From NCBI RefSeq assembly GCF_001458595.1, contig NZ_LN890328.1, positions 576,780 through 640,779 on the forward strand: a DNA stretch of 64,000 bases, read 5' to 3'. This document shows positions 44,414-54,144 of the stretch, piece after piece; position 1 is the stretch's first letter, and every line of letters begins with the position of its first letter. Both the position numbers and the translations under genes were made by a program. The notes under the pieces are model-generated. The model saw nothing but the letters and a program-made list of their open reading frames with translations. It did no database searches and had not been told where the DNA came from. The DNA is from Clostridium neonatale (lineage in GTDB: Bacteria; Bacillota; Clostridia; Clostridiales; Clostridiaceae).

Positions 44414-45604
44414 ATGGAATATGATTTTCAAACGTTGGTATCAAGAAAAGGTCTTGGATCAGCTAAATGGAATATAATAGAGGGATTGAAAGATGATGGC
44501 GAGGAGGAAGTAATACCATTTTCAGTTGCAGATATGGAATTTAAAAATGCACCAGAAATAATTGAAGGCTTAAAAGAATATGTGGATTCTGCTATATACG
44601 GATATACTGAGGCTACTAAAAAATATTATGATTCAGTATGCAGTTGGATGGAAAAAAGACACGACTACAAAATCGAACCAGAATGGATAGTTGAATTTCC
44701 AGGGGTAGTTCCAGCACTACATATAATAGTACAGGCTCTTACAAATATAAATGATGGTGTTATAGTAATGACTCCAGTATATTACCCTTTCTATAAAGTA
44801 ATAAATATACATGGTAGAAAGATCATAAAAAATCAACTTATATATGATAAAGGTAAGTATGCTATAGATTTTAAAGATCTTGAAGAAAAAGCAAGTAGGG
44901 AAGATACTAAGCTTATTATATTATGTAATCCTCATAATCCTGTAGGTAGAGTATGGACAATAGATGAACTAAAAAAAGTAGGAGAAATATGTATAAAAAA
45001 TAATGTATTGGTTATATCTGATGAAATACATTTTGATCTTATTATGGAAGAATATAAACATACTGTATTTAGTACAATTTCTAAGGAATTTGAGGAAAAC
45101 TCAATTATCTGTACAGCGCCAAGTAAAACATTCAATTTGGCAGGACTTCAAGTATCTAATATAATAATCGCAAATAAAAACATAAGAGAAATAGTTAAAA
45201 AAGAGCGTGAAAAATCTGGATTCCCTAGATTAAATACATTTGGATTTAAAGCATGTGAATTAGCGTATACAAAGTGTGAAAATTGGCTAGATGAGCTTCT
45301 AAAAGTATTAAATGAAAATAGGAAATTTGTAAAAGAATTTTTGAATAAAAACATTCCAGAAGTTCAAGTAATACCACTTGAGGGAACATATCTTCAATGG
45401 CTTGATTTTAGAAAATTAGAAAGTGATTATGTTAAATTGCAAGATTTTATGGAAAATGAAGCAAAACTCTTTTTAGATGAAGGTTATATTTTCGGAAAAG
45501 AAGGTCAAGGATTTGAAAGAATAAACATAGCATGCCCAAAACATATTTTAGAAAAGTCATTAAATAGGTTTTTGGAAGCTGTAAATAGAGTGTATAAAAA
45601 ATAA
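44414..45604 (+). CDS. PatB/MalY-family pyridoxal-phosphate C-S lyase
   Basis: The 396-residue type I aminotransferase-fold enzyme has the PatB signature VADMEFKNAPEI near the N-terminus, CNPHNPVGRVW, and Lys238 in APSKTFNLAGLQ as the PLP-binding residue. The family cleaves cystathionine or cysteine conjugates, giving pyruvate, ammonia and a thiol. Start at 44414 follows AAGGAGAG. It is monocistronic with a terminator at 45665. Confidence 0.9.
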   Translation: MEYDFQTLVSRKGLGSAKWNIIEGLKDDGEEEVIPFSVADMEFKNAPEIIEGLKEYVDSAIYGYTEATKKYYDSVCSWMEKRHDYKIEPEWIVEFPGVVPALHIIVQALTNINDGVIVMTPVYYPFYKVINIHGRKIIKNQLIYDKGKYAIDFKDLEEKASREDTKLIILCNPHNPVGRVWTIDELKKVGEICIKNNVLVISDEIHFDLIMEEYKHTVFSTISKEFEENSIICTAPSKTFNLAGLQVSNIIIANKNIREIVKKEREKSGFPRLNTFGFKACELAYTKCENWLDELLKVLNENRKFVKEFLNKNIPEVQVIPLEGTYLQWLDFRKLESDYVKLQDFMENEAKLFLDEGYIFGKEGQGFERINIACPKHILEKSLNRFLEAVNRVYKK

Positions 45605-45664
45605 AGATATTTTATATTAAGGATCAATTTATTGAATAATTATAATAAATTATATAAAATATGT

Positions 45665-45700
45665 AAGGGAGATGGTGAGTATAAAAAGCATCTCCTTTTA
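45665..45700 (+). terminator. terminator after the PatB gene
   Basis: AAGGGAGATG (45665-45674) pairs with CATCTCCTTTT (45689-45699). The T run is in the distal arm; the downstream gene's binding site follows at 45718. Confidence 0.7.
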
Positions 45701-45732
45701 AATTGTGTATTTATAGTAAAGGGGATAGTACA

Positions 45733-46131
45733 ATGGGAATTGATTTTAGGATATCATCATTATATATTTGTGTAGATGATATGACGCGTGCAATTAATTT
45801 TTATGAAGAATTATTTGATCAAAAGGTTACAGTAAGAGATGAAATTTATAGTGTATTTGATATAAATGGGTTTAGATACGGCTTATTTAATTATAAAAAG
45901 ATGAATGAAAAGCATACTTTTGGCAATAATTGTTTACCAAGTATTGAAGTAAGTGATTTAAATGAATTTACTGAAAAACTTAAAATTTTAAAAAGTGAAA
46001 TAGTATTTCCAATAACTAAGATAGGTTCTAATTATGTTTTGGAGTTTGTTGATAGTGAAGGAAATAATATAGAAGCAACATTTCCTATTAATACATACAA
46101 TAATATTGAAGCTGAAAAAATAGATATATAA
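45733..46131 (+). CDS. VOC/glyoxalase-fold protein
   Basis: The 132-residue protein begins MGIDFRISSLYICVDDMTRAINFYEELF, the beta-alpha-beta start of vicinal-oxygen-chelate proteins, and ends with YVLEFVDSEGNNIEATF. Only one or two of the usual His/Glu metal ligands are evident, so activity is uncertain; binding of a small molecule is equally possible. ATG 45733 follows AAAGGGGAT. An earlier in-frame ATG at 45703 would place that site inside the gene. Confidence 0.82.
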   Translation: MGIDFRISSLYICVDDMTRAINFYEELFDQKVTVRDEIYSVFDINGFRYGLFNYKKMNEKHTFGNNCLPSIEVSDLNEFTEKLKILKSEIVFPITKIGSNYVLEFVDSEGNNIEATFPINTYNNIEAEKIDI

Positions 46132-46143
46132 TAAAAGTACATA

Positions 46144-46172
46144 TTGACAAAATAAAGTCATTAATATATTAT
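46144..46172 (+). promoter_or_regulatory. sigma-A promoter of the valS T-box leader
   Basis: TTGACA (46144-46149) and TATTAT (46167-46172) are separated by 17 bases. This perfect -35 box lies just after the VOC gene stop and gives a leader of about 450 bases before valS. Confidence 0.85.
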
Positions 46173-46179
46173 AAAGATA

Positions 46180-46512
46180 ATTTCAAAATTATATAAAAGC
46201 ATTGAAAAAGAGGAGTAAAAATTGGAAACATGGTAGGAAGCTTGCAGATAATAATGTGAGTAGTACTGTTTTTTATGAGTTATATAATTCATAAAAATAT
46301 TCAGAGAGAGGGATTAGGTGAAAGCCCTTATGTGGAAGATTTTGAAGGTAGCTTTTGAGCTTCTTTAGTGAAAATAACAGTAGCTAAAGACGGTTTTTCT
46401 AAATCGTTATTTAAATTAAGAGTCCCTTAGAGCATGATTTTATCTGCTTACGTGGAAATAAAGGTGGTACCGCGAGTTTTCGTCCTTTTATAGGATTGAA
46501 AGCTTTTTTTAT
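46180..46512 (+). promoter_or_regulatory. T-box riboswitch controlling valS
   Basis: The T-box sequence AAAGGTGGTACCGCGAG lies at 46459-46475, followed by CGTCC. Stem I elements upstream include GGTGAAAGCC, and GTA at 46348-46350 (in AAGGTAGC) is in the place of the specifier, which reads valine. The leader senses uncharged tRNA-Val and lets transcription continue into valS when valine is short. The assignment follows from the T-box and the gene it precedes; the specifier position is inferred. Confidence 0.9.
46474..46512 (+). terminator. T-box regulated terminator
   Basis: GAGTTTTCGTCCT pairs imperfectly with AGGATTGAAAGCT and is followed by a long T run. It competes with the T-box antiterminator. 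Confidence 0.8.
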
Positions 46513-46575
46513 TTATAGCTAATATTTTTAGAAATTTAACAATCAACAAGAGACTTTTATTAAAAAAATAATTTA

Positions 46576-46606
46576 TAACTGTCAATTATCAGATGTTAAC
46601 TGTCAA
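46576..46606 (+). repeat. 10-base direct repeat in the valS leader
   Basis: TAACTGTCAA occurs at 46576-46585 and 46597-46606, 21 bases apart (two helical turns), just before the valS binding site. Function unknown; similar short words can be chance in AT-rich leaders. Confidence 0.45.
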
Positions 46607-46629
46607 CTAAAATAAATGGAGGAATAAAA

Positions 46630-49272
46630 ATGTCAGAGATCAAGAACATATCAACTACATATGATCCAAAAGAATTTGAAGAAAGAATTTATAAGAATTG
46701 GGAGGATAAAGGATATTTTACACCTGTAATAGATAAAAGCAAAAAGCCATTTACTATTGTAATGCCGCCTCCAAATATAACAGGTCAGCTTCATTTAGGC
46801 CACGCATTTGATGATACTCTTCAAGATATGCTTATAAGATTTAAGAGAATGCAAGGGTATTGTACATTATGGCTTCCAGGTGAAGACCATGCATCTATTG
46901 CAACAGAAGTTAAGGTTGCAAATAAGTTAGCTGAAGAAGGCTATGATAAAAAAGAAATGGGAAGAGAAGCGTTCCTTGAAAAAGTTTGGGAGTGGAGCGA
47001 TAAGTATAGAGCCACAATAAGAAATCAAGTTAAAAAGCTTGGAGTATCTGCCGACTTTACAAGAGAAGCATTTACAATGGATGAAAATTTAAGTGCAGCT
47101 GTAAAGCATGTATTCGTTAAGCTTTATAATGAAGGACTTATTTATCAAGGAAATAGAATAACTAATTGGTGTACTCATTGTCAAACTGCACTTTCAGATG
47201 CAGAAATTGAATATGAAGAACAAGCGGGACATTTCTGGCATATAAATTATCCACTTGCTGATGGTTCTGGATTCTTAGAAATTGCAACAACTAGACCAGA
47301 AACATTACTTGGAGATAGTGGCGTAGCTGTTAATCCTAATGATGAAAGATATAAACATCTTATAGGAAAGACTGTAATATTACCACTTGTAAATAGAGAA
47401 ATTCCTATAGTTGGTGATGACTATGTTGATTTAGAATTTGGTACTGGTGCAGTTAAGATGACTCCAGCTCATGATCCTAACGATTTTGAAGTAGGTAAGA
47501 GACATAATCTTGAAATCATAAGAGTTATGGATGATAAGGGAATTATCAATGAAAAAGGCGGAAAATACAAAGGCTTAGACAGATATGAAGCTAGAAAAGC
47601 AATTGTTAAAGATTTAGAAGAAGCAGGACTTTTAGTTAAAGTTAAAGATCATACACATAATGTTGGAACACATGATAGATGTGGAACTACAGTAGAGCCT
47701 ATAATATCAAAACAATGGTATGTTAAGATGGCAGATCTTGCAAAGCCAGCAATTGATGTAGTTAAAGAAGGAAAAACAAAATTTGTTCCAGAAAGATTTG
47801 ATAAAACTTATTTTAATTGGATGGAAAATATTCAAGACTGGTGTATTTCAAGACAATTATGGTGGGGCCACAGAATACCTGTTTACTATTGTCAGGACTG
47901 TGGTGAAATGATGGTTGTTGAAGAAACACCAACTAAATGTTCTAAATGTGGAAGTACTAATATAAAACAGGATGAAGATGTGCTTGATACTTGGTTCTCA
48001 TCTGCATTATGGCCATTTTCAACACTTGGCTGGCCAAATAAAACAGAAGATCTAGAATATTTCTATCCAAATAGCGTATTAGTTACAGGCCATGATATTA
48101 TATTTTTCTGGGTAGCAAGAATGATATTCTCAGGACTTCACTGTATGGGTGAAACTCCATTTAACACAGTTCTTATACATGGACTTATAAGAGATTCTCA
48201 AGGTAGAAAGATGAGTAAGTCTTTAGGTAATGGTGTAGATCCACTTGAAGTTATTGAAGAATATGGTGCTGATGCATTAAGATTTATGATTGCAACTGGT
48301 AATGCTCCAGGAAATGATATGAGATACTATCCAGAAAGAGTTGAAGCATCAAGAAACTTTGCTAATAAGATCTGGAATGCATCAAGATTTGTTATGATGA
48401 ATCTTGATAAGGGTATAATGAATAAATATAAAGACTGCAAGGATTATTCATTAGCAGATAAATATATACTTTCAAAGATGAATACAGTAGTTAAAGAAGT
48501 TACTGAAAACATGGAAAAATTCGAACTTGGAATTGCTATGCAAAAGGTTAACGACTTTATGTGGACTGAATTCTGTGACTGGTATATAGAACTTGTTAAA
48601 CCAGTATTTTATGGTGAGGACGAAAAAGCTAAGGGCGTAGTTTACAATGTTTTAAGCACTGTTTTAGTTACAGGACTTAAATTATTACATCCAGCAATGC
48701 CATTTATAACAGAAGAAATATTCACTCACTTAACTGATGAAGAAACAATAACAACATCGAGCTGGCCTGAATATGATGAAGCTTTATTAGATGAAAAAGC
48801 TGAAAGTGATATGGGATATATAATTGAAGCAATTAAAGGATTAAGAAATGTAAGAGCTGAAATGAATGTACCACCATCAAGAAAGGCTAAAGTTATATGC
48901 TATATTTCAGATGAAGCTAAAGAAGCCTTTAATGTAGGTACATCTTATATTGAAAAATTAGCTTCAGCATCAGAAGTTGAATTTATAGCTGATAAATCTA
49001 ATGTACCAGCTAATGCTGTATCACTTGTTGTTAAGGGTGGAGAATTATTTATGCCGCTTCTTGACCTTGTAGATAAAGAAAAAGAACTTGAAAGATTAAA
49101 TAAAGAAGTTAAAAAGCTTGAAGGCGAAATAGAAAGAATAGACAAGAAATTGGGAAATGCTGGCTTTGTGGCTAAAGCACCTGAAGCTGTTGTTAATGCA
49201 GAAAAAGAAAAGAGAAGTAAGTATGTAGAAATGCTTGAAGCTGTTAAAGTGAGAATAGATGCTTTAAATTAA
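46630..49272 (+). CDS. valS: valyl-tRNA synthetase
   Basis: The 880-residue class I synthetase has the HIGH-type motif [13 protein letters not shown] near residue 50, editing-domain sequences ([17 protein letters not shown]), a Cys4 zinc-like region (YCQDCGEM...CSKCGS), KMSKS at residues 527-531 and a C-terminal coiled coil ([21 protein letters not shown]). This order and the 880 length are typical of ValS. It charges tRNA-Val and edits Thr-tRNA. Expression is controlled by the T-box leader upstream. GGAGG precedes the ATG. Confidence 0.98.
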   Translation: MSEIKNISTTYDPKEFEERIYKNWEDKGYFTPVIDKSKKPFTIVMPPPNITGQLHLGHAFDDTLQDMLIRFKRMQGYCTLWLPGEDHASIATEVKVANKLAEEGYDKKEMGREAFLEKVWEWSDKYRATIRNQVKKLGVSADFTREAFTMDENLSAAVKHVFVKLYNEGLIYQGNRITNWCTHCQTALSDAEIEYEEQAGHFWHINYPLADGSGFLEIATTRPETLLGDSGVAVNPNDERYKHLIGKTVILPLVNREIPIVGDDYVDLEFGTGAVKMTPAHDPNDFEVGKRHNLEIIRVMDDKGIINEKGGKYKGLDRYEARKAIVKDLEEAGLLVKVKDHTHNVGTHDRCGTTVEPIISKQWYVKMADLAKPAIDVVKEGKTKFVPERFDKTYFNWMENIQDWCISRQLWWGHRIPVYYCQDCGEMMVVEETPTKCSKCGSTNIKQDEDVLDTWFSSALWPFSTLGWPNKTEDLEYFYPNSVLVTGHDIIFFWVARMIFSGLHCMGETPFNTVLIHGLIRDSQGRKMSKSLGNGVDPLEVIEEYGADALRFMIATGNAPGNDMRYYPERVEASRNFANKIWNASRFVMMNLDKGIMNKYKDCKDYSLADKYILSKMNTVVKEVTENMEKFELGIAMQKVNDFMWTEFCDWYIELVKPVFYGEDEKAKGVVYNVLSTVLVTGLKLLHPAMPFITEEIFTHLTDEETITTSSWPEYDEALLDEKAESDMGYIIEAIKGLRNVRAEMNVPPSRKAKVICYISDEAKEAFNVGTSYIEKLASASEVEFIADKSNVPANAVSLVVKGGELFMPLLDLVDKEKELERLNKEVKKLEGEIERIDKKLGNAGFVAKAPEAVVNAEKEKRSKYVEMLEAVKVRIDALN

Positions 49273-49288
49273 TAATTAAATGACAAAT

Positions 49289-49330
49289 ATAAAAATCTTA
49301 TGTAGTTTAACTGCATAAGATTTTTATATT
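49289..49330 (+). terminator. terminator after valS
   Basis: ATAAAAATCTTATG (49289-49302) pairs perfectly with CATAAGATTTTTAT (49314-49327). The valS transcript therefore probably ends before the TerC-like gene. Confidence 0.88.
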
Positions 49331-49430
49331 TTAAGCCTATTATGTGATTAACTAATGGTAATAAAGGTTAAGTATAAATAATATATTAAATTATAATATA
49401 TTAATCAGGTTTATTACTGAGGGGGAAATC

Positions 49431-50276
49431 ATGGGACGAAGTAAAACAAAGAAAAATCTATTTAATTTAATTTTTTGGATAACTTTATCTATACTATTTA
49501 ATATTTATATATTTTATAGCAGGGGAGAAATAGCAGCAGTTGAGTATTTTGGAGGGTATATAGTTGAAATGTCATTAAGTTTGGATAATTTATTTTTATT
49601 TTTAATGATATTTTCTAGCTTTGGAATACAAAAAGATTATCAGGAACGTGTTCTGCTTTATGGAGTTATTGGTGCAATGATACTTAGACTTATTTTTATT
49701 TTAGTGGGTGTAACAATAATAAGCAAATTTCATTTTGTTCTTTCAATATTTGGTTTTATATTGCTTTATAGCGGTTTTAATATGTTTTTTAATAATAATA
49801 AACATATAGATTTTCATGATAATTTTTCAGTGAAAATCCTTAGAAAGATAATGCCTGTTACAAATGTTCTATATGATAATAATTTTTTTGTAAAAAAGAA
49901 TAAGATATTATATGCAACACCATTGTTTGTAGTACTTTTAATAATAGAATTTTCTGATATTATCTTTGCAATAGATTCAATACCAGCTATATTTTCAATA
50001 ACTACAGATACATTTATAGTTTATACATCTAATATTTTTGCAATACTTGGACTTAGAAGTATGTACTATATATTAGAAGAAATGAATGATATGTTTAGAT
50101 TTATGAAGTATGGAGTTGGATGCATACTAATTTTTACTGGAATTAAACTTGTAATATTGCTCTTTGGAATAGAAATTTCAGTTACTAATTCAGTACTTTT
50201 TATAATAATAATTTTATTATCTAGTATATTAATTTCATTAATATTTGATAAAAGTTATATTCGAAATCACAAATAG
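49431..50276 (+). CDS. TerC-family membrane protein
   Basis: The 281-residue protein has about eight membrane segments. Two acidic membrane motifs typical of TerC are present: VEMSLSLDNLFLFLMIF and IIEFSDIIFAIDSIPAIFSI. Characterised relatives export or load Mn2+ onto secreted proteins, or are linked to tellurite resistance. GAGGGGG precedes the ATG. It lies between valS and folC, which are adjacent in many Firmicutes, so it may be an insertion into that pair or a shared unit with folC (91 bases downstream). Confidence 0.9.
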   Translation: MGRSKTKKNLFNLIFWITLSILFNIYIFYSRGEIAAVEYFGGYIVEMSLSLDNLFLFLMIFSSFGIQKDYQERVLLYGVIGAMILRLIFILVGVTIISKFHFVLSIFGFILLYSGFNMFFNNNKHIDFHDNFSVKILRKIMPVTNVLYDNNFFVKKNKILYATPLFVVLLIIEFSDIIFAIDSIPAIFSITTDTFIVYTSNIFAILGLRSMYYILEEMNDMFRFMKYGVGCILIFTGIKLVILLFGIEISVTNSVLFIIIILLSSILISLIFDKSYIRNHK

Positions 50277-50366
50277 TTATATATGGTTTGCTTGAAGAAT
50301 AGCAATAAGTAGGATAAAATTTAGTAAATGATAAAAATAAATTTTTATGAGGATGAGGTTTACAAA

Positions 50367-51671
50367 ATGAGTATGACATATGAAGAAGCAATGGAGTATA
50401 TAGAAAGCGTAGGAAGATTTGGATCTAATTATGGACTTAGAAGGACTTTTAGATTACTAGAGATACTAGGCAACCCACAAGAAAAGCTTAAGCTTATACA
50501 TGTAGCAGGAACAAATGGTAAAGGGTCTACTACAGCTATGATTACTAAGATGCTTAGGGGGCTTGGATATAAGGTAGGAATGTATACTTCACCATATTTA
50601 GAAGAGTTTGAAGAAAGAATACAGATAAATGGAGTTAATATTAGCAAAGATACTTTTGTAGAATTATTAGAAGAGGTTAAAAAGGCTGTTGATAAGGTTA
50701 TAGAAGAAAACTATGATCATCCAACAGAGTTTGAAATATTAACTGCACTTATGTTTTTATATTTCTATAATGAAAGGGTTGATTATGGGGTTATAGAAGT
50801 TGGTCTTGGAGGAACAATGGATTCAACTAATGTGTTAACACCAGTTATTAGCGTTATTACATCAATAAGTATGGATCATATGAATATATTAGGTGATACA
50901 ATAGAAGAGATTGCTAAGCAGAAGGGTGGAATAATTAAGCAGAATATACCAGTTGTATTATATCCACAAGAAAAAAAAGTGGAAGAAGTTATTTCTAAGA
51001 TAGCTAAAGAAAAAAATTCTGAGCTTCATTTAGTAAAAAATGATTCTGGAAAGCTTATAAAGATTAACAGAGAAAAAGTATATCAAGAAGTACAGGTAAG
51101 AGGAATTAATGATATATATAATATAAATCTTCCATTACTTGGAGAACATCAAATATTAAATTTAACTGTAGCGATAAATACAGTAGAAATATTACTTAAT
51201 AATGAAAATAAGTATGCTTCTAAAAATTTAATAGAAAAATCACTGGAAGATGTTGAGTGGAAAGGTAGATTAGAAGTATTACATAAGGAACCATTTGTAG
51301 TTATTGATGGAGCACATAATATAGATGGCATAAAATCTCTTAGAAGAAATATTGAAAAATACTTTAAATATAATAATATGTATTTGCTTCTTGGCATATT
51401 AGCAGATAAACAGGTTGGAGAAATGATAAAAGAAATAACACCTATGGCAAAGAAGATATATGCACTTACACCACATAGTGAAAGAGCAGAATTAAGTGAA
51501 GATTTAAGAAAAGAAATTTTAAAATATAATAAAAATGTTGTTGCAACTGAAAATTATGAGGATGCATTGGAAGAAGTCATAACAGAGGCGAAAAAAGATG
51601 ATTTAATTTTAGTAAGTGGTTCACTTTATATGATAGGTGACATGAGAAAAATAATAAGAAATAAATGGTAA
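50367..51671 (+). CDS. folC: folylpolyglutamate synthase/dihydrofolate synthase
   Basis: The 434-residue Mur-ligase-fold enzyme has the P-loop HVAGTNGKGSTTAMI, GVIEVGLGGTMDSTNVL, SITSISMDHMNILG and a C-terminal DGAHN motif. It adds glutamates to folates in the cytosol and, in bifunctional forms, makes dihydrofolate. I start at ATG 50367 behind GATGAGGT; an ATG at 50328 is an alternative and would add 13 residues. It acts on the folate pool used by GlyA at 6842. It is close to valS, as in many Firmicutes. Confidence 0.93.
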   Translation: MSMTYEEAMEYIESVGRFGSNYGLRRTFRLLEILGNPQEKLKLIHVAGTNGKGSTTAMITKMLRGLGYKVGMYTSPYLEEFEERIQINGVNISKDTFVELLEEVKKAVDKVIEENYDHPTEFEILTALMFLYFYNERVDYGVIEVGLGGTMDSTNVLTPVISVITSISMDHMNILGDTIEEIAKQKGGIIKQNIPVVLYPQEKKVEEVISKIAKEKNSELHLVKNDSGKLIKINREKVYQEVQVRGINDIYNINLPLLGEHQILNLTVAINTVEILLNNENKYASKNLIEKSLEDVEWKGRLEVLHKEPFVVIDGAHNIDGIKSLRRNIEKYFKYNNMYLLLGILADKQVGEMIKEITPMAKKIYALTPHSERAELSEDLRKEILKYNKNVVATENYEDALEEVITEAKKDDLILVSGSLYMIGDMRKIIRNKW

Positions 51672-51742
51672 TAATTTTATTGGAGTAGTAATATAAAAGG
51701 GAATTAGATAATTTATTACTAGAGGAAGGAAATAATAGCTAT

Positions 51743-53683
51743 ATGAATATTAACAAAGAAAAATACATCTATGATGACTTAAAAGAATTTTATAATAAAA
51801 ATAAAAGTCAATTATATACTTATCAAGATTTAGAATTGTCGGGTAAAAATGAATATGAAATAAGTATAAAAAAGTCATATCAACTAAAAGAATATGAAAA
51901 GAATAGATTATCTAATGAACTTATAGAAATTATTATTAATGTATCAAAAGAATATAAGCAAATTAAGAAATTAATCAATTATATAAATGCTAATCCAGTC
52001 ATTCTTTATTATGATAATTATATAAAACTTTTAAAAAACTATTTAAAGTATAATGATGAATTAAAGAAAAATTTCGATAAGTTTATTATAAATCTTGTAA
52101 CAAAAAGTTCATGTGAAGAAATAGTGAAGCTTGGAATAATAAGCTCATGTCTTTGTAGTACTGATAATTTAAAAGAAATATTAGAAGTTTTTACTATTCA
52201 CAATGAGTATATATTTTATGTTATTAAGTGCTTAACTTACCTAGGAGAGAATGATAAAATATTTGAAATATGCAAGAATTCTTATGGATATGGGAAAATA
52301 TTTTCAGTAATGAATTTAAGCTGCGTAAATAAAGAAATGAGAAATTGGCTTCTTGAAAAAGGCTCAACAAATAATGTTGAAATATCCGAACTTGTTGAGT
52401 ACTGTTTGTTAGGAGGTAACTTATTAAAATATTTTAAAGAAAATGAATATGACAAAGAAAGATTTGAAAATGTAATTATGCATTTTACTGAGCTTATTTA
52501 TAACTATGATATAGATGAGATTGAAGATGGAATTGATATATGCTTAAATATAATAAATTTCATTGAAGATAAATTTGGTGGAATCTATTCACTATATTCA
52601 ATAGTTCTAATAAGTGATTCAATAGAAAATTCTATTTTTTTAGATTCTAATATAAATGATAAAACGATTAAACAAAGATATAATAACATGCTTTCTAGAT
52701 GCAAAGATATTTACATTAAGAAAGAATGGCATGAAGTTATTAAAAAAGAATTTGATAATGTTGATATTGAAGGTTCAATATTAATAAGTTGTGCTCAGAA
52801 AACAAAATATAAGATTAAAAAAATGGAATTTAAGCGATTATTTAATAGAAACTATAAATCACCAATTATATATAGATATGCTGTTACTTATGGAAGTCCA
52901 TCCATAAAGAAATTTTTATTTTATGAAGGCATAAATAAATTAAATATTTATGACCTGCTTACAGGACCAGATAATATTAAGTTAGAGAATGTACTTTATG
53001 ATAAAATAGAACAAGTTTGTTTCTTTATAATTATAAATTATTTAAAATATGAAGAGTTTACTGATATATATAAAGATATAAATTTACATGCATTAAGATC
53101 TCCAATAGTAGAAACAAGATACGAAGCTATAAGTAATCTAAATATAATTAAAGAACTTTTAGATGAAAATGATATTAATTTTATAAAAGAATTAATTGAT
53201 GATGAGGTAGTTAAAGAAATAAAAAGATCATTAATAGTTTTATTGCCTAGAAACAAGGAAAAGATCATTAGGTATATAGATATTACTAGCCAATTAAGGA
53301 TAAAACCACATGTGAAAGATATCTATTTGAACACAATACAAATATCAGAAACAAACTATGTTGATATGAGTGAAGTTAGTAATAAATTATTTGAAGAAGA
53401 ATTAGTTTACTTAAAAAGAGAGTCAACCAATGTTTATGATGAAAATGCTATTTTAGTCACTACAAATGAAGGGTATGTCTTAGGATATATACCTAAGAGT
53501 GATAATTTTATATTAAGAAATCTAATGGACAATAATAAATATATATATGGATATATAAAAAGTATAAACGATGATTATACCAATATAAGAATTGATTTAT
53601 ACTTAAGTTATGAAGATGTATTAGAAGAAATAACAGATACACTAACTCTGTTATCAAACAACTATAATAGCTATTTGCAATAA
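51743..53683 (+). CDS. large helical protein with C-terminal HIRAN domain
   Basis: The 646-residue protein has no signal peptide or membrane helix. Residues ~1-530 are helix-rich, with ARM/HEAT-like stretches (IIIVSKEYKQIKKLINYI; HALRSPIVETRYEAISNL) but no family I recognise. Residues ~532-630 form a HIRAN domain: VYLKRESTNVYDENAILVTT, GYVLGYIPKSDNFIL, YIYGYIKSI. HIRAN domains bind 3' ends of single-stranded DNA in HLTF/Rad5 and are fused to helicases or nucleases; here no helicase motif is seen. AGAGGAAGG precedes the ATG. It is 71 bases downstream of folC. A DNA-maintenance role is an inference. Confidence 0.7.
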   Translation: MNINKEKYIYDDLKEFYNKNKSQLYTYQDLELSGKNEYEISIKKSYQLKEYEKNRLSNELIEIIINVSKEYKQIKKLINYINANPVILYYDNYIKLLKNYLKYNDELKKNFDKFIINLVTKSSCEEIVKLGIISSCLCSTDNLKEILEVFTIHNEYIFYVIKCLTYLGENDKIFEICKNSYGYGKIFSVMNLSCVNKEMRNWLLEKGSTNNVEISELVEYCLLGGNLLKYFKENEYDKERFENVIMHFTELIYNYDIDEIEDGIDICLNIINFIEDKFGGIYSLYSIVLISDSIENSIFLDSNINDKTIKQRYNNMLSRCKDIYIKKEWHEVIKKEFDNVDIEGSILISCAQKTKYKIKKMEFKRLFNRNYKSPIIYRYAVTYGSPSIKKFLFYEGINKLNIYDLLTGPDNIKLENVLYDKIEQVCFFIIINYLKYEEFTDIYKDINLHALRSPIVETRYEAISNLNIIKELLDENDINFIKELIDDEVVKEIKRSLIVLLPRNKEKIIRYIDITSQLRIKPHVKDIYLNTIQISETNYVDMSEVSNKLFEEELVYLKRESTNVYDENAILVTTNEGYVLGYIPKSDNFILRNLMDNNKYIYGYIKSINDDYTNIRIDLYLSYEDVLEEITDTLTLLSNNYNSYLQ

Positions 53684-53693
53684 AAATTATAAA

Positions 53694-53730
53694 AAATAAA
53701 CTCTGGTATCATACTGGAGTTTATTTTTGT
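53694..53730. terminator. bidirectional terminator
   Basis: AAATAAACTC (53694-53703) pairs with GAGTTTATTT (53717-53726), ending in T residues, between the HIRAN gene and the convergent TSCPD gene. Confidence 0.85.
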
Positions 53731-53739
53731 AGACTATAA

Positions 53740-53991
53740 TTATAAATTTTCTTTTTTCCAAGCTGCTAAAGCTTTAGATAGCTGGTCAGGGCAAGAAGTA
53801 CTTTTATTTCCACAAAGAACACCGTTTAATCTATCAATTACATCATCAACTTTCATACCTTTAACAAGCTGACCTATGCCGGAAAGATTACCATTGCATC
53901 CGCCAGTAAATTTAACAGACTGTATAATATCATTAGATATTTCAATATCAATTTTAGATGAACAAACACCTGAAGTCTTATAAGTAAACAT
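53740..53991 (-). CDS. TSCPD-domain protein (TIGR03905 type)
   Basis: The 83-residue protein contains the conserved motifs CSSKIDIEI, FTGGCNGNL, the LCGNKSTSCPDQL signature that names the domain, and a C-terminal helix. The domain occurs alone in Firmicutes and at the C-terminus of some class II ribonucleotide reductases, where it likely binds a metal. I start at 53991 behind GGGAGC; an in-frame TTG two codons upstream is possible. It is monocistronic. The role as a separate protein is unknown. Confidence 0.88.
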   Translation of the reverse strand: MFTYKTSGVCSSKIDIEISNDIIQSVKFTGGCNGNLSGIGQLVKGMKVDDVIDRLNGVLCGNKSTSCPDQLSKALAAWKKENL

Positions 53992-54144
53992 AAACAAGCT
54001 CCCTTCATATTCTAATCAATCATTATTATTATAGTAGCAATTTGTCAATAAATAAAGATATTTGAGAAAATAAGTTGTACCAATAATATAAAATAGGAAT
54101 ATATTGATATTATCAAGCATGATTATTTTATAGGAGGGTATAAA

